A stretch of DNA of 64,000 nucleotides from Rhynchopus euleeides (GCA_963210315.1 OY723249.1:1054569-1118568); one strand, 5' to 3'; counted from the stretch's first letter, positions 34,601 through 44,590 are shown. Notes: a model not told the origin generated them from the sequence alone. Translations and numbers: made by a program.

Positions 34601-36943
34601 AGTAGTGTGCCACAACCAAGCCATCATGGGGTTCATACTCCTCCTTCTCCTTCTCCTCCTCCTTGTCCTTGTCGGTCGCCTTCTTCTTCTTCTTGCCGCC
34701 CGTCGGCACCACGATCTGATCACGGATTGCACGCTTACCCTGCAGAAGAGGAGGAAGGGTGGAGTCATGGTGCAGAACAAATTGAAATCGTCACTTCGCT
34801 TTAATGGCGACACCCTGTCCAGCAACCATGAGAGAACAGTTCCGGACTACTTTTTGTTGAGCGCACACTGTGTAGAGCCCTGCAAATGTGCCAATCCTGA
34901 AGCTTCAGGCGTACGATTTCCTTCGTTACTTCGCGACTTCGCTATACTTCGTCGCTCGTAACGATTAAAAAGATAAGGCGTTGTTTGTGCGCCAAACCCG
35001 TTCCAGATATCAAATCGGCAGCGCATGGGTGAAGTCACCCAGCACTTCCGTTGCTTATTGCTTCGTTGCGTCACTCAGTTCGTTGTCGGTCCCGCACCCC
35101 TACCCCTTTTTCTGCTAATCCATACAGAGCGGTCGATATTCCGGTCCTTCATGTCACGCAGCGTCTTCTGGTGCTTCCAGTGCAGCTGTGCCCTGTAATG
35201 CTCGTTCTCACTCTCGAGGCGCTTTATCTGCAGTACAGTGGAGGGGATGTGGTTGAGAAAATGGTTTGCGCAAAAAAAATTTGATCCACTTCGCAGGAAG
35301 GCTGAAACGGCACACGTGACACGGCGGCACCTAGCCTGCCTCAAGACAAGCCACAGGACAACATGCGCAGCACAACAAGGCCCAACGGCAAACACCCACG
35401 CCCGACATGAGCAACCCCGACATGGCACATCACATACCCGGTCACTGATATCCTGCTTCTCCCGTGCACACTGGTTGATCAGCTCCAGCTCCTCCCCATC
35501 CTTCTGCTGCACAGCCTTGCGGATTTTCTCGTCCGTTTCGGTCTGTATGGAGCGGGGTGGGTGTTGGGGGGTGGGGTGGGGTGGGCCCAGGCGAACAACC
35601 CCTTTGCTGCATCTCTATCCCGATGACCCCCACCCCCCACTGCTGGTAGCCCGTTCACCTTCCGATCGTACAACTATACGTGACTGGGGTGCAGTTCTGA
35701 GCACTGCCCAGCAACCCCCTGATGTCCCTCGCTGGATCTGTGAAGTGACAGCAACACGATACAACCAACACCCTGCCGAAAATCGTTGTTGCTGTGACGC
35801 TGGCCCCCAACTCTTTTTGAACAGCACACCCCTACAGTCTGATGAAGTGGTGTGAGTGGGTAACATCCTGAGTGTGACCGGGGGCGCAAGATCCCCGAGC
35901 TCAAATCTAAAGGCGCAGAGCCTAGCCAGGCGATGCCGAACTATCAAGAGAATGCCCCGATGCAGCGCAAGGTATTAGCACACCTGCAGCTCCTGCTCGC
36001 GCTGCTTCTTCATGGAGATGATCTGGCAGATCTCGCGAAGCTGGCGCTCGTTGTTGGAGACCTCAGCCTCACGGTCCTTCGTCAGCTCTGCGATGCTCTG
36101 CAGCAGGGCGTACGGCGTGTTGCTGACACCCTGCTGGTCGAACTGGGAGGCCGCCTCCTTGCGCTCGTTGAGGATTTCTTTTAGGTCCTGGATGATCTCC
36201 ATTACACCGTAGCACAGTTCCTTCTTCTCACGCTTCAACCGGCTGTACGTCTCGGTTGCTGTGCGCAGATCCTCCTCCAGCGTGTGTATGCGGGACTCCT
36301 GCTCCTCATGCGCCTTCTCCACTTCGTCGATCTCCCGCAGGAGCTCCTCCTTCTTGAAGGTGAGGGGGACGCCGCTGGCGTTGAGTGTCTGCTTGATGGC
36401 TTCTGCAGCCTCCTCCCGCTCCTTGCGGGACTCAGACCCGACGCGGCGAAGGCGTGCCTCAGCAGCCTTCAGCGCCTCGCCACCTTCAGCCTTCTTGAGA
36501 AGCTCAAGCTTCTTCTCCTTGCGCTTGATGGACTCTTCGCGCTCCTTGATCATGTACTTCAGCTCCTCGATCTGAAGATTCGACGCTGTAAATTCATCCT
36601 GCCGCAACATCGCAGAGGCAAATCAAGCGGGTGTGTGTGGGAGAGGACGCTCACCCCCTGGGCAATACAGGGAGAGGAGGCGGTCCTGTGGGTGGGTGTG
36701 GTGTTGCTACTGGGGGTGTGTCCCGCTGGAGAGCGGCGGGGGTCGTAACAAGAGCAGCAGGGTGCTCGGTGTGTTCTACACACCACACCAAGTCCCGGGG
36801 GCAATGGCAAGGGTGGGGGTAGTTGGACTCGGGGATGGTGTTCTTCGTAGTCTCTCTCGACATCGACATGAGGCGGTTCCTGCATGCACATCGGCTACCT
36901 GGTTCATCTCGTAGGCGATGCAGAGGAAGTGCTTAGAAGCCAT
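34599..36943 (-). CDS. coiled-coil protein, five exons
   Basis: The exons are 36943-36899 (MASKHFLCIAYEMNQ), 36598-35984 (205 codons), 35542-35438 (35 codons), 35227-35126 (34 codons) and 34739-34599 (46 codons plus TAA). Donors are GTAGCC, GTGTGC, GTATGT and GTATGG. Every acceptor ends in CAG after a pyrimidine-rich tract, and all junctions are phase 0, giving 335 residues. Nearly the whole protein is coiled coil (KEREESIKRKEKKLELLKKA; then TETDEKIRKAVQQKDGEELE). The last exon has a lysine block GGKKKKKATDKDKEEEKEKE and ends DGLVVAHY. The architecture suggests a structural, possibly axonemal or cytoskeletal protein; no family is recognised. The first exon is the least certain. Confidence 0.8.
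34875..35005 (+). repeat. SINE-like repeat copy S3 (longest)
   Basis: It reads AGCCCTGCAAATGTGCCAAT..., then CGTACGATTTCCTTCGTTAC, TTCGCTATACTTCGTCGCTC, GTAACGATTAAAAAGATAAG and GCGTTGTTTGTGCGCCAAAC. It joins the head found in S1 to the tail found at 15133, 46231 and 48403, so it gives the fullest view of the family. It lies inside the last intron of the coiled-coil gene. The tail GTTTG-TGCGC-CAAAC is a small hairpin. Confidence 0.6.
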
Positions 36944-37104
36944 ACATGCCGGCCTGCTGCTCCATCCGTACAGCAGGATCACGCAGCGCTGGGCGGGGCG
37001 GGCGGCTGCCGTTCATGCGTCACCACCCGCCAGCCAACTCATGGAAAACAAAATAGAAAAACAAATAAAAGGTTGTGCAAGAAACGTCAAAGTGGAAAGG
37101 CCAT
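36944..37104. other. short intergenic or intron sequence
   Basis: This lies between the putative first exon of the coiled-coil gene and a candidate minus-strand exon at 37105. Nothing specific is seen. Confidence 0.3.
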
Positions 37105-37262
37105 CAATGAAGCAGGCTCGCAGCGACACCCATGCACACTCTTGTATAGCGCAAGGCCGAAGTGATGCATGCGGTCGGGTAGCCAATGATGGTGGGCACA
37201 CTGAAGTGCCGGAAGTCACAGAGGACGGATCTCCCACAGGCTTTGTATGCAAAGAAGCTGTG
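37105..37262 (-). CDS. candidate exon of unknown gene
   Basis: After a strong acceptor (TTGTTTCTTCCACACAG) the minus strand reads FFAYKACGRSVLCDFRHFSV followed by PTIIGYPTACITSALRYTRV and on to a stop near 37105. Codon choice is coding-like. It sits between the stop of the first LPMO gene (37338) and the start of the coiled-coil gene (36943), both on the same strand. It could be a 5' exon of the latter or a downstream exon in the LPMO transcript; neither is proven. Confidence 0.3.
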
Positions 37263-37337
37263 TGGAAGAAACAAGGTCATAGAATAGTACAGAACAAACG
37301 GCCAGTCATATGGGGTGCGTGGCAAGGCCATGTGAGA

Positions 37338-38372
37338 TCACTTGCAAGACTTCCACCACCTGGTGCCCGAGCACGTCAGCCCGCTGGAGCAGCACCCCTC
37401 CTTGCCGAGGCACGCTGCCCACTTGGCGATGGGGGTGCCGCACCCCGCAGGTGCGGGCTGGGGCTGGGGCTGGGGCTGCGGCTGGGGTGCAGGCGCAGCA
37501 CCCCCACCGCCCAGCACGCGGCACGTCCACCCGCTGCCACTGTTGCACGACGTGCGGCACTGCGCGTACCACTGCGACATCTCGTAGCATGTGGACCCCG
37601 CCGCGCAGCACCCGGTCGAGACCCTGCAGTTCGACCACAGCGGGAGCGTCACCCCGTTGCACCCTGACGGGGAGGGGGCAGGCTGCGGGACAGGGACAGG
37701 GGGCACAGGCACAGGTGCGGGCACAGGCGGCACAGGGACCGGGTTGGGCACAGGCACAGGCGCAGGGACAGGAGGCACAGGCACAGGTGCAGGTGCAGGC
37801 CCGGAACCGCCGCCGAAGTTCAGGTCGATGGCGTTGTAGAAGCTGGCCGCTGTGTCACCCACGTCCCACACAGCCATGACGACGTGGTACCCCTCGCGTG
37901 TGGGGACGTTGCACTGGTGGCTGGCCGACGACCCTGGGCGACGCATTCCCCCATCCACAGTGCAGAAGGGTGTCGTGTCGAAGGACGAGCTCGACAGCGC
38001 CTGGTTCTGGTTCCACCCCTGCCGTGTGATGTAGTACTTGAAGTCGCGCGTCACATGTCCCGCAGTGAAGGTCCACGTGAAGGTGTTGGACCCGCTGGAC
38101 ATCTGCGTCTTGCCCCAGCGCGTGCTGCTCTGCGCGTTCAGCGCCGTGAAGCGCCCACCCGCCGCTGCCACCGTCCCGCCCTGCGGCCCGCCTGCCGGCC
38201 ACCCGTCGGGGCCCTCCACACTCTGCGGCTCATACTGCACCCCGCCGCACCCGCTGTTCAGCCCCGTCTTGCAGCCGTAGTTGCGCGACGGCGGAGAGCT
38301 CACGTAGCCATGCCCGTTGGCCCCTGTTGACACTGCAGCCACCAGCAGCGCTGTCTTGAGTACCTTCTGCAT
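37338..38372 (-). CDS. secreted AA10 lytic polysaccharide monooxygenase with two CBM1-like modules
   Basis: The 344-residue protein likely cleaves crystalline chitin or cellulose oxidatively outside the cell. The signal peptide [20 protein letters not shown] is followed exactly by His21, giving the obligatory N-terminal His of the copper histidine brace. The second His is His106 in [10 protein letters not shown], and the axial Phe is probably Phe186 in AIDLNF. AA10 hallmarks are [24 protein letters not shown] and [13 protein letters not shown] Pro-Val linker (about 190-235) leads to two Cys-rich modules: about 238-276 (CCAAGSTCYEMSQWYAQC, very CBM1-like) and about 311-344 (CCSSGLTCSGTRWWKSC). 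There are no introns. It is a tandem paralogue of the gene at 39298. AA10 is mainly bacterial and viral, and CBM1 mainly fungal, so the fusion is unusual. Substrate is not predictable from sequence alone. Confidence 0.93.
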   Translation of the reverse strand: MQKVLKTALLVAAVSTGANGHGYVSSPPSRNYGCKTGLNSGCGGVQYEPQSVEGPDGWPAGGPQGGTVAAAGGRFTALNAQSSTRWGKTQMSSGSNTFTWTFTAGHVTRDFKYYITRQGWNQNQALSSSSFDTTPFCTVDGGMRRPGSSASHQCNVPTREGYHVVMAVWDVGDTAASFYNAIDLNFGGGSGPAPAPVPVPPVPAPVPVPNPVPVPPVPAPVPVPPVPVPQPAPSPSGCNGVTLPLWSNCRVSTGCCAAGSTCYEMSQWYAQCRTSCNSGSGWTCRVLGGGGAAPAPQPQPQPQPQPAPAGCGTPIAKWAACLGKEGCCSSGLTCSGTRWWKSCK

Positions 38373-39297
38373 CTCTCAGTTAATAAGTGTGTGCTGTGAA
38401 TCTGGCAGTGGTGTGGGTGTCACGGAGGCAGTGGTGGGTGTCACCACACTGTTAGGCAACATGCTGCCCGGCTGTGCACATGCGGAGGTGCCAGCACATG
38501 CACGTGTGACGGCTGAGAGAGGGGGTGGGGGTAGGGGTGGGGGTGGGGGGTGGGAAGTCGTGGCACCCCATTGGGTAGTTCCAACACCGCATGCCAGTGG
38601 CACCTCCCCCTGCCGGCACCTTCGCTTTGAGGATGCGGTTGGCAAAAAGCAACAGCACGAGAAGAGCCTTCTTCGACGGCAACCCCCAGAAGGCGCTTCA
38701 TCGCAAACACAGATAGACACACACAGACCTTGGTCAGGCGTGCTTCTGCTGCCCTATAAGTGGGCAGCATCATTGAAGCACGCAGCAAGTATCACACACG
38801 CGAGGCCGAGCAGTGCAGGGATTGGTGCCACAGGACAAACCCAGGCAGACCCTTCCAGCCAGTTCCTTTCGCGTGGAGATATCGCAAACATGCGCATTGT
38901 GTGTTAGTGTGTGAAGTTGAACAAAGAGAAACAAGAAACAATTGCAAAAAAACCAAAATGCCGATAAAGGCAAGCCACGCACAGCCGAGCCCACATGCGG
39001 CGTATGCACACTTGTGTGTGGATGGTTGTACCCAATTGCTCAGCAGCTATGTATCAACGTGCAGCCGCTGGTGGAGGGACACTGAATGAAGGCATGCATA
39101 CTATGGGCTCGCTGTCTGTGGTGGTTTCAATATAAAAGGCTTGGAACAAAAGGCCAAGGGTGCATCGGGTGGCCCAGGGCTTTGTATCAAGAGCAGCCCT
39201 GGGCCCAGTGCACCAAACCCCTTGCAGGAAGAATGGCCAGGGGACAACGCTGCACACCCGCACTGGGATGGCGGGTGTGCGGAGACTGTCAGAAGGA
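38373..39297. other. intergenic region between LPMO paralogues
   Basis: About 0.9 kb holds the promoter side of the 37338 gene and the 3' flank of the 39298 gene. Apart from G-rich tracts near 38520-38552 I see no gene or clear regulatory motif. Confidence 0.4.
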
Positions 39298-40122
39298 TCA
39301 CTTGCAAGACTTCCACCACTTGTTGCCCGTGCACGTCAGCCCGCTGCGGCAGCACCCCTCCTTGCCGAGGCACGCACCCCACTTGGGGATCCCGCTGCCG
39401 CACCCAGGTTGCGGGACAGGGGGGACAGGAACAGGCGCAGGCACAGGCGGCACAGGGACCGGGTTGGGCACAGGCACAGGCGCAGGGACAGGAGGCACAG
39501 GCACAGGTGCAGGCACAGGCGGCACAGGGACCGGGTTGGGCACAGGTGCAGGTGCAGAGCCGCCGAAGTTCAGGTCGATGGCGTTGTAGAAGCTGGCCGG
39601 CGTGTCACCCACGTCCCACACAGCCATGACGACGTGGTACCCCTCGCGTGTGGGGACGTTGCACTGGTGGCTGGCCGACGACCCTGCGCGACGCATCCCC
39701 CCGTCCACAGTGCAGAAGGGCGTGGTGTCGAACGACGCGCTCGACAGCGCCTGGTTCTGGTTCCACCCCTGCCGTGTGATGTAGTACTTGAAGTCGCGCG
39801 TCACATGTCCCGCAGTGAAGGTCCACGTGAAGGTGTTGGACCCGCTGGACATCTGCGTCTTGCCCCAGCGCGTGCTGCTCTGCGCGTTCAGCGCCGTGAA
39901 GCGCCCACCCGCCGCTGCCACCGTCCCGCCCTGCGGCCCGCCTGCCGGCCACCCGTCGGGGCCCTCCACACTCTGCGGCTCATACTGCGCCCCGCCGCAC
40001 CCGCTGTTCAGCCCCGTCTTGCAGCCGTAGTTGCGCGACGGCGGAGAGCTCACGTAGCCATGCCCGTTGGCCCCTGTTGACACTGCAGCCACCAGCAGCG
40101 CTGTCTTGAGTACCTTCTGCAT
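39298..40122 (-). CDS. secreted AA10 lytic polysaccharide monooxygenase with one CBM1-like module
   Basis: The 274-residue tandem paralogue has the same signal peptide and catalytic domain as the 37338 gene and is nearly identical to about residue 187 (only a few changes, such as CGGAQYEP and DTPASF). His21 and His106 are conserved. The Pro/Val/Ala linker is a longer tandem of [10 protein letters not shown] and [10 protein letters not shown] units. Only the terminal Cys module remains ([17 protein letters not shown]), so the paralogues differ by gain or loss of the middle CBM1-like module. There are no introns. It is probably a secreted cell-wall or algal/chitin-degrading enzyme acting with its neighbour. 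Confidence 0.93.
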   Translation of the reverse strand: MQKVLKTALLVAAVSTGANGHGYVSSPPSRNYGCKTGLNSGCGGAQYEPQSVEGPDGWPAGGPQGGTVAAAGGRFTALNAQSSTRWGKTQMSSGSNTFTWTFTAGHVTRDFKYYITRQGWNQNQALSSASFDTTPFCTVDGGMRRAGSSASHQCNVPTREGYHVVMAVWDVGDTPASFYNAIDLNFGGSAPAPVPNPVPVPPVPAPVPVPPVPAPVPVPNPVPVPPVPAPVPVPPVPQPGCGSGIPKWGACLGKEGCCRSGLTCTGNKWWKSCK

Positions 40123-40872
40123 CTCGATTTGATGCGTCTACTTCTTGAGTTGGGATATACCTGTGGGGGGCGGGGGTGTAGTTTTACTGGATGCGCTGTG
40201 ACAAAACACTCTGCAAGATTTCGATGACCTCTGCAAGACACCCCTGTGTGGGGCCAGGCCGAATTCGTTCATCACACCATGCAGAACCGGAACCCACAGC
40301 CACCACTTGGCCAACAGGGTGCATCTACTGACACTCGCCACACACTCCAGGCCGCCCACCCACCCCCCCACCCACACATGAGATCTCGTGGCTGAGCAAG
40401 GCCACTCTGTGATTTATCGGCCTGGACACCCCCTCCCCTCTCCACCCGCTGCCTGGGTCTGAAGCACGACAGCCATCGCTCTCGGCAATTGCCCGCACCG
40501 CCTGAAAGGCAACGCCCCCTGACCCCACCCCCACCCCCGGTACACACACCGCCACGGTCTATATAGCATGACAGTCCCCACACGCAACCACTACCGGCAA
40601 GATGTCAAAGGCGTTGGTCTTCCTGCGGACAGCCCGACACGTGATTATTTCGAATGATTTTTTCTGGCAGCAGGGAGATTTCATGGCTATCGCCCCCCCG
40701 ACCCCCTCCTGTTGCTCACTGCAAAGAATCGTGTCCACCGTTCGGCACACTCTCTGCGACACATGCCTTACCAGGCAGCGTTTTGCACAATGAACGCTCC
40801 TCCAAATCTATTTTCTGCCAACTCCCAACAACCACTGCAGTGTGCGTGTGGGGGGTGCAGCCCCACACCACC
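40123..40872. other. intergenic, no gene seen
   Basis: This is the upstream region of the second LPMO gene and the 3' flank of the protease gene. Small frames on both strands lack domains. No motif is recognised. Confidence 0.4.
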
Positions 40873-42700
40873 CTATGCAGGGCTGAGCAGCCTTGCCTGC
40901 AACGTCTGCATCAGTGTGGGCTGCTTCTTCCGCGCCTTCCGCTTCGCCACAGCCCGCTTCTTCCCGTGGGGCTGAGCTGGCGCAGCAGCCCCCCCCTCCT
41001 CCTCCTCCCCGCCCTCGGCTGGCACACCCCGCTCTGCTGCCCGCTGGGCTCTGGACACTGCCTCCCCCTTCTTCCCTTGACCCTGCTGCACCGGCTTTGT
41101 CACCTCCTCCTTCGGATCATCCCGCTTGCGCTTCCCCCCTGCCGACCGTGCGGGCGGCGGAGGAGGCGGGCGCGCGGGCATCGGGCTCGCCCTCCTGCAC
41201 GACGTGTTGTCGTCGCTGCTGGCGCAGCTGCTGTCGCCACCTGAGGCTTCGCCCTGCTGGGCCTCATCGGGCGCGACCTGGCGGAAGCGGTTGGTGAAGC
41301 GCTTCACAGCAACAGGGTCTGTGACAGCACCGAGATCTAGCGCAGCTGTGGGGAGCGAGTCTTCCACGTCGATGATCTCTTCGGCAGGCGGGGGTGCGCT
41401 GTCGTCGGATATCTCGTAGGCGTGTGGTGAGGTGTTTCCGTTGGCGTCGGTGCGGCTGTCCTCCAGGATTTCCTCGGTGCCGTCGAGGCTTTCCGCAGGC
41501 ACCCGGGACTCGTCCCATGCGATCATCTCGCGCAGCGCCTTGAGGCAGGGCTGGGCCAGGCGGTTGCCTGTGCTGCGTGCCTCCTGCTGCATCCCGTTGG
41601 CGACGAAGTGTTCTATCGCTGCTGCGTCACCCTCTTCGACCTGCACCTTGCGCAGCGCTCCCAGCAAGCGGATGAGGTAGCGCCTCTTGCGGTCGATGTC
41701 GCGCTGGGAAAACCACCCGCTCCCGAGACCCTGCAGAAACCAATATCGAATCCGTGTGTTGAGCGTCTCCTCCACGCCCTTCCAGGTCAGCATGTCCAGA
41801 TAGTGCAGCTGTGGGCGGTGGGGGGAGTGGTGTGTGAGATCGTGCGTGTGTGAGATATGCCCCCTTTTGGCTGGCTCTCCGTCACAAAGTTGCTGGCAAA
41901 CCCCCTGCCCCTGCCCCCGCCCCTCCCTCCCCCTCCCCTCTCTTGCGGTTCAGCCGGTGGAATAAGTCAACATAACTCGCCCTTCTGTTGGTTCATACCA
42001 AGAATACGCCGCAGTCATGCCCGTTCTCCTGCTGAGGCACTGCCGCGTTGACGATGGGGATGGATTCGGCAAGCTCCTTTGCCAGCTCCTCCTTACGGGT
42101 GTCGGACATGTCGATGATGACAGAGCCGGGGGTGCGCTGCAGGTCGCGCAGCTCCTTGCACCACCTGTGCACGACAAATGTGGCAAGCCCTGCCAGCTGG
42201 CTTCGCTTCAGAGGCCCACTCGACATGGAGTCGAGTGACACAATCGTGGGCGGCACACAACGGCTGCGGCGGTGCATGAAAGGCAGGGCCTTGTTCACCA
42301 CCAGAGGGTCGGTGCGCGCTGCAAGCCACTCGCGCAGGTTGACGAGCATCAGCAGCGACCAGTGTGCCGCGTCCGCATGATGGACAGGAATGCACACCCA
42401 GGTGTAGGGCAGCAACAGCCTCTTCTTGGAGAACCATGTCTCACTCGCCTGCCTTGCCCCATCGCGCTGCCCGATCTTCGTGTAGAGGTGTGTCGACGTG
42501 ATGAACATGCTTGGCTCCATCCCCATCTTCCGCGCGCAGTGCAACACGCGCTGCCGCAGCAGGGAGATGTAGACATTGATCACCTTGTCATTCACCAGCT
42601 GCTCATCCGCGAGCGTCTGCAGGTCCTGAGCGGTGATGGTCTGATTCTCGATAGAGAACCCGCCGTCCGCCGCCATATCATCGAGCTGCAGTAGTGTATC
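40873..42700 (-). CDS. Ulp1/SENP-type (C48) cysteine protease
   Basis: Two exons are clear: 42700-41999 (234 codons from an acceptor CCACCCACAG to the donor TTG|GTATGA) and 41808-40873 (acceptor CCGCCCACAG to the stop). The join gives DCGVFL-LHYLDML. The protease core shows LADEQLVNDKVINVYISLL (substrate groove), the catalytic His in HWSLLMLVN, Asp in VSLDSM, and Gln and Cys in PQQENGHDCGVFL. This is the complete SENP triad plus oxyanion Gln, so SUMO or SUMO-like processing in the nucleus is likely. The second exon continues ~300 residues with an Asp/Glu-rich and then a Lys/Arg-rich tail (GKKRAVAKRKARKKQPTLMQ), probably a nuclear signal. The 5' end is unresolved; the frame at 43000-43836 may hold upstream exons. 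A domesticated or transposon-linked protease is possible but no transposase is visible. Confidence 0.85.
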
Positions 42701-42984
42701 CTGTGGGTGGCAAAGGGGCGTGGCAACAGGCAGGGGGGGTGGCGCAGGGAAGAGCAATCCACAGAGAGCGGAACCGAAACAAGGCTCAAACAGCAGGCCT
42801 GGCAAATGATGGCAACCAATTCGAGCGGTGCGAGGTAACACGCAGGGGTGGGTCGGGGTGTGTGCGTCCTGCCATTATGACTCCAACTTCGACCCTCCAT
42901 CCTGCCTGCCTAAGTGTAAACTTAGACGGCAATCTGGAATGCGTTTCGAGAGAAGCCACATGCGGTAGACGGGCGGGCCGGGGG

Positions 42985-43836
42985 TTACGGGGCGGCAGCC
43001 CTGCGATCCGGAAGCGTTTCCGTCGTAAACGCGTTGCCGGGCATCCTGTGGTCCCCAAGGAAGCCTCGCAGAGACGGCCCCTTCCCATATTCACGCATCC
43101 CTCGGGCAGAGTGAGGGCGCCTTGTTTCCTCCGCCGCCTGCAGCACTGCACGAAATGTGGACGAAAATGTCTTCACAGTAGCGCAGGGCATCGGCGTGTC
43201 AGGGTCGAACCACTGCGCATAGGGCGGGTGTCTGCGGGGAGCGGCGGGAGCTGCCGGCGGCACCGCCGTGGAAGGCCGCCGTGGCAGAACGATCGCCTGC
43301 TCCTCGCTTGTGTCATGCTTGTTCTTATGGCGGATCCGGAACGCCGTCCATGTGTTCTCGCAGGAACGCTCCACATCCTCTGCGTGGTACACCCTGGGGC
43401 GGGCCTTCTTCAACTCGGCAGATTGGTACTGCCTGTATGTCCCGGAGTACATTGTGCCGGGGCGCCGCCGCGACACACCATTCAGCGCAGCAAGCGTGTT
43501 GCGAAACTCCTCCAGCTCAGCACTGCTCGCCTCCGCAACGAAGCGTTGTGCAGCCGGCTCAAACTCCGCACGCAACACCCCTGGCACATACATGCGCGCA
43601 ATCATCTCATGGTGCGCAGTGGGAGCGCAGCTTGGTGCCTTCTTCGTCCTAGACAGAGCCCAAACCTTCTTCATCACCTTCTTAAAGGCACGGCGCTGCC
43701 ACGACTTCGACTCAAGGTAATACCACTGCTCGGCAAGCCGGTGGAGCTCTGGGATGATCAGCCGCTCATAGCATCCCTGTATTGGCTTGCACGGAAGGGC
43801 CCTGCCTGCAAGGCCTGCCCGGGGTGCATTGTTCAT
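42985..43836 (-). CDS. hypothetical protein, possibly N-terminal part of the Ulp1-like gene
   Basis: This long minus-strand frame (283 codons) has GC3-rich codons: GCYERLIIPELHRLAEQWYY, then KSWQRRAFKKVMKKVWALSR, and Arg/Pro-rich sequence toward the end. Two good acceptors precede it (CACCCCTAGCAG at about 43846, and GTGCAAGCCAATACAG at about 43774), so it is probably an exon rather than a gene start. The only GT donors near its end (for example GTAACC) give phase 2, while the next protease exon needs phase 0. A small missing exon or a separate gene is therefore possible. No domain is recognised. Confidence 0.5.
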   Translation of the reverse strand: MNNAPRAGLAGRALPCKPIQGCYERLIIPELHRLAEQWYYLESKSWQRRAFKKVMKKVWALSRTKKAPSCAPTAHHEMIARMYVPGVLRAEFEPAAQRFVAEASSAELEEFRNTLAALNGVSRRRPGTMYSGTYRQYQSAELKKARPRVYHAEDVERSCENTWTAFRIRHKNKHDTSEEQAIVLPRRPSTAVPPAAPAAPRRHPPYAQWFDPDTPMPCATVKTFSSTFRAVLQAAEETRRPHSARGMREYGKGPSLRGFLGDHRMPGNAFTTETLPDRRAAAP

Positions 43837-43919
43837 GCCTCCGGCCTGCTAGGGGTGGCGGTGATGCAGCCAGGTGCACTGCATGCGGGCAGGCGGGAGT
43901 GGGGCAGGCAATGAGGGGG

Positions 43920-43985
43920 CGGGGGGGGGGGGGGGGTAGGGGGGGTCGAGAGAGGTTGAAATCAACCCACACATAAAACACGCGG
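43920..43985 (+). repeat. solitary E4/E5-type element end after a G-run
   Basis: A run of at least 17 G ends in TA (43937-43938) followed by GGGGGGGTCGAGAG, the same tip as E5 (GGGGGGGTCGAAAG) and E4 (GGGGGGGTCAAATG). No inverted partner was found in the window. On the coding strand it forms a long C-run about 85 bp upstream of the acceptor of the 43836 exon. Confidence 0.5.
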
Positions 43986-44590
43986 CTTGTCCTTCCCCTT
44001 GGCAGGAGGTGCCCGACTTGATGTTCGGGCCCGGATGCCGGAACAGGGAGGGGCATGGCTGCAGCGCATAGCGGCGGGGCGATAACCCGGCCCAGGTGAG
44101 ACCAAATCTAGAACACCATTTCAAGAATGCACCGACGTTGGTGTGTTTTGTGGCGCATGGGTTAACCTTCTGAGAAGAGAATACGTTTTGCTTGGTCTAT
44201 ATACCCCCTCCCTCCCCCCACACACACAGGGTGGGCTAGGACCCGTGCAGGGTTAACCCACCTAAAAAGTGATCAACACACACACACACACACACACATC
44301 CACGCACCCCGGCACTTTGGGCGGCTTGGCGGTGCCAATGCCCATAGTGCAGCAATGTTGTGAGATGGCGACGCTTTCTACAGTAGCGTCTCCGCGGGAT
44401 GGGCGGAGGGGTGGGAGAGTGGGTATTTCGCCTTTTATCGGGGGGAGTTGCTCTTCTTTTTTTGGCACACAACACAACAGCCCAATGCCCTATGTTTAAC
44501 TTTTATACCTCCCCCCCCCCCTCCCCCCACAGCACGCCACGTCTCGACTCAGCCGCCTGCGTGCCTGTCGCCCACCTCTCCAAACCCAAA
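43986..44590. other. short intergenic region with CA-hairpin element
   Basis: Apart from the hairpin repeat (44228-44325) and a C-run at 44507-44522, I see only short frames. A small minus-strand frame at 43849-44124 might be a first exon of the 43836 gene but is unsupported. Confidence 0.35.
44228..44325. repeat. (CA)n-flanked hairpin element, copy 3 (diverged)
   Basis: GGTGGGCTAGGACCCGTGCA continuing GGGTTAACCCACC, a CA run, then CATCCACGCACCCCGGCACTTTGGG. The order is the same as at 26700. The inner stem is GACCC/GGGTT here versus GATCC/GGATC in the other copies, so changes fall on both sides of the stem. The outer GGTGGG/CCCACC stem is kept. Confidence 0.6.

Noticed and set aside
37310..37879. 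Long plus-strand frames over the LPMO genes (also 39160-40080)
   Set aside because: They are shadows of the minus-strand LPMO genes, Gly/Thr/Arg low complexity from the Pro-Val linker.
42694..43914. 406-codon plus-strand frame over the protease region
   Set aside because: It is antisense to coding-like minus-strand exons with proper acceptors; no domain, and GC-rich sequence favours long shadow frames.
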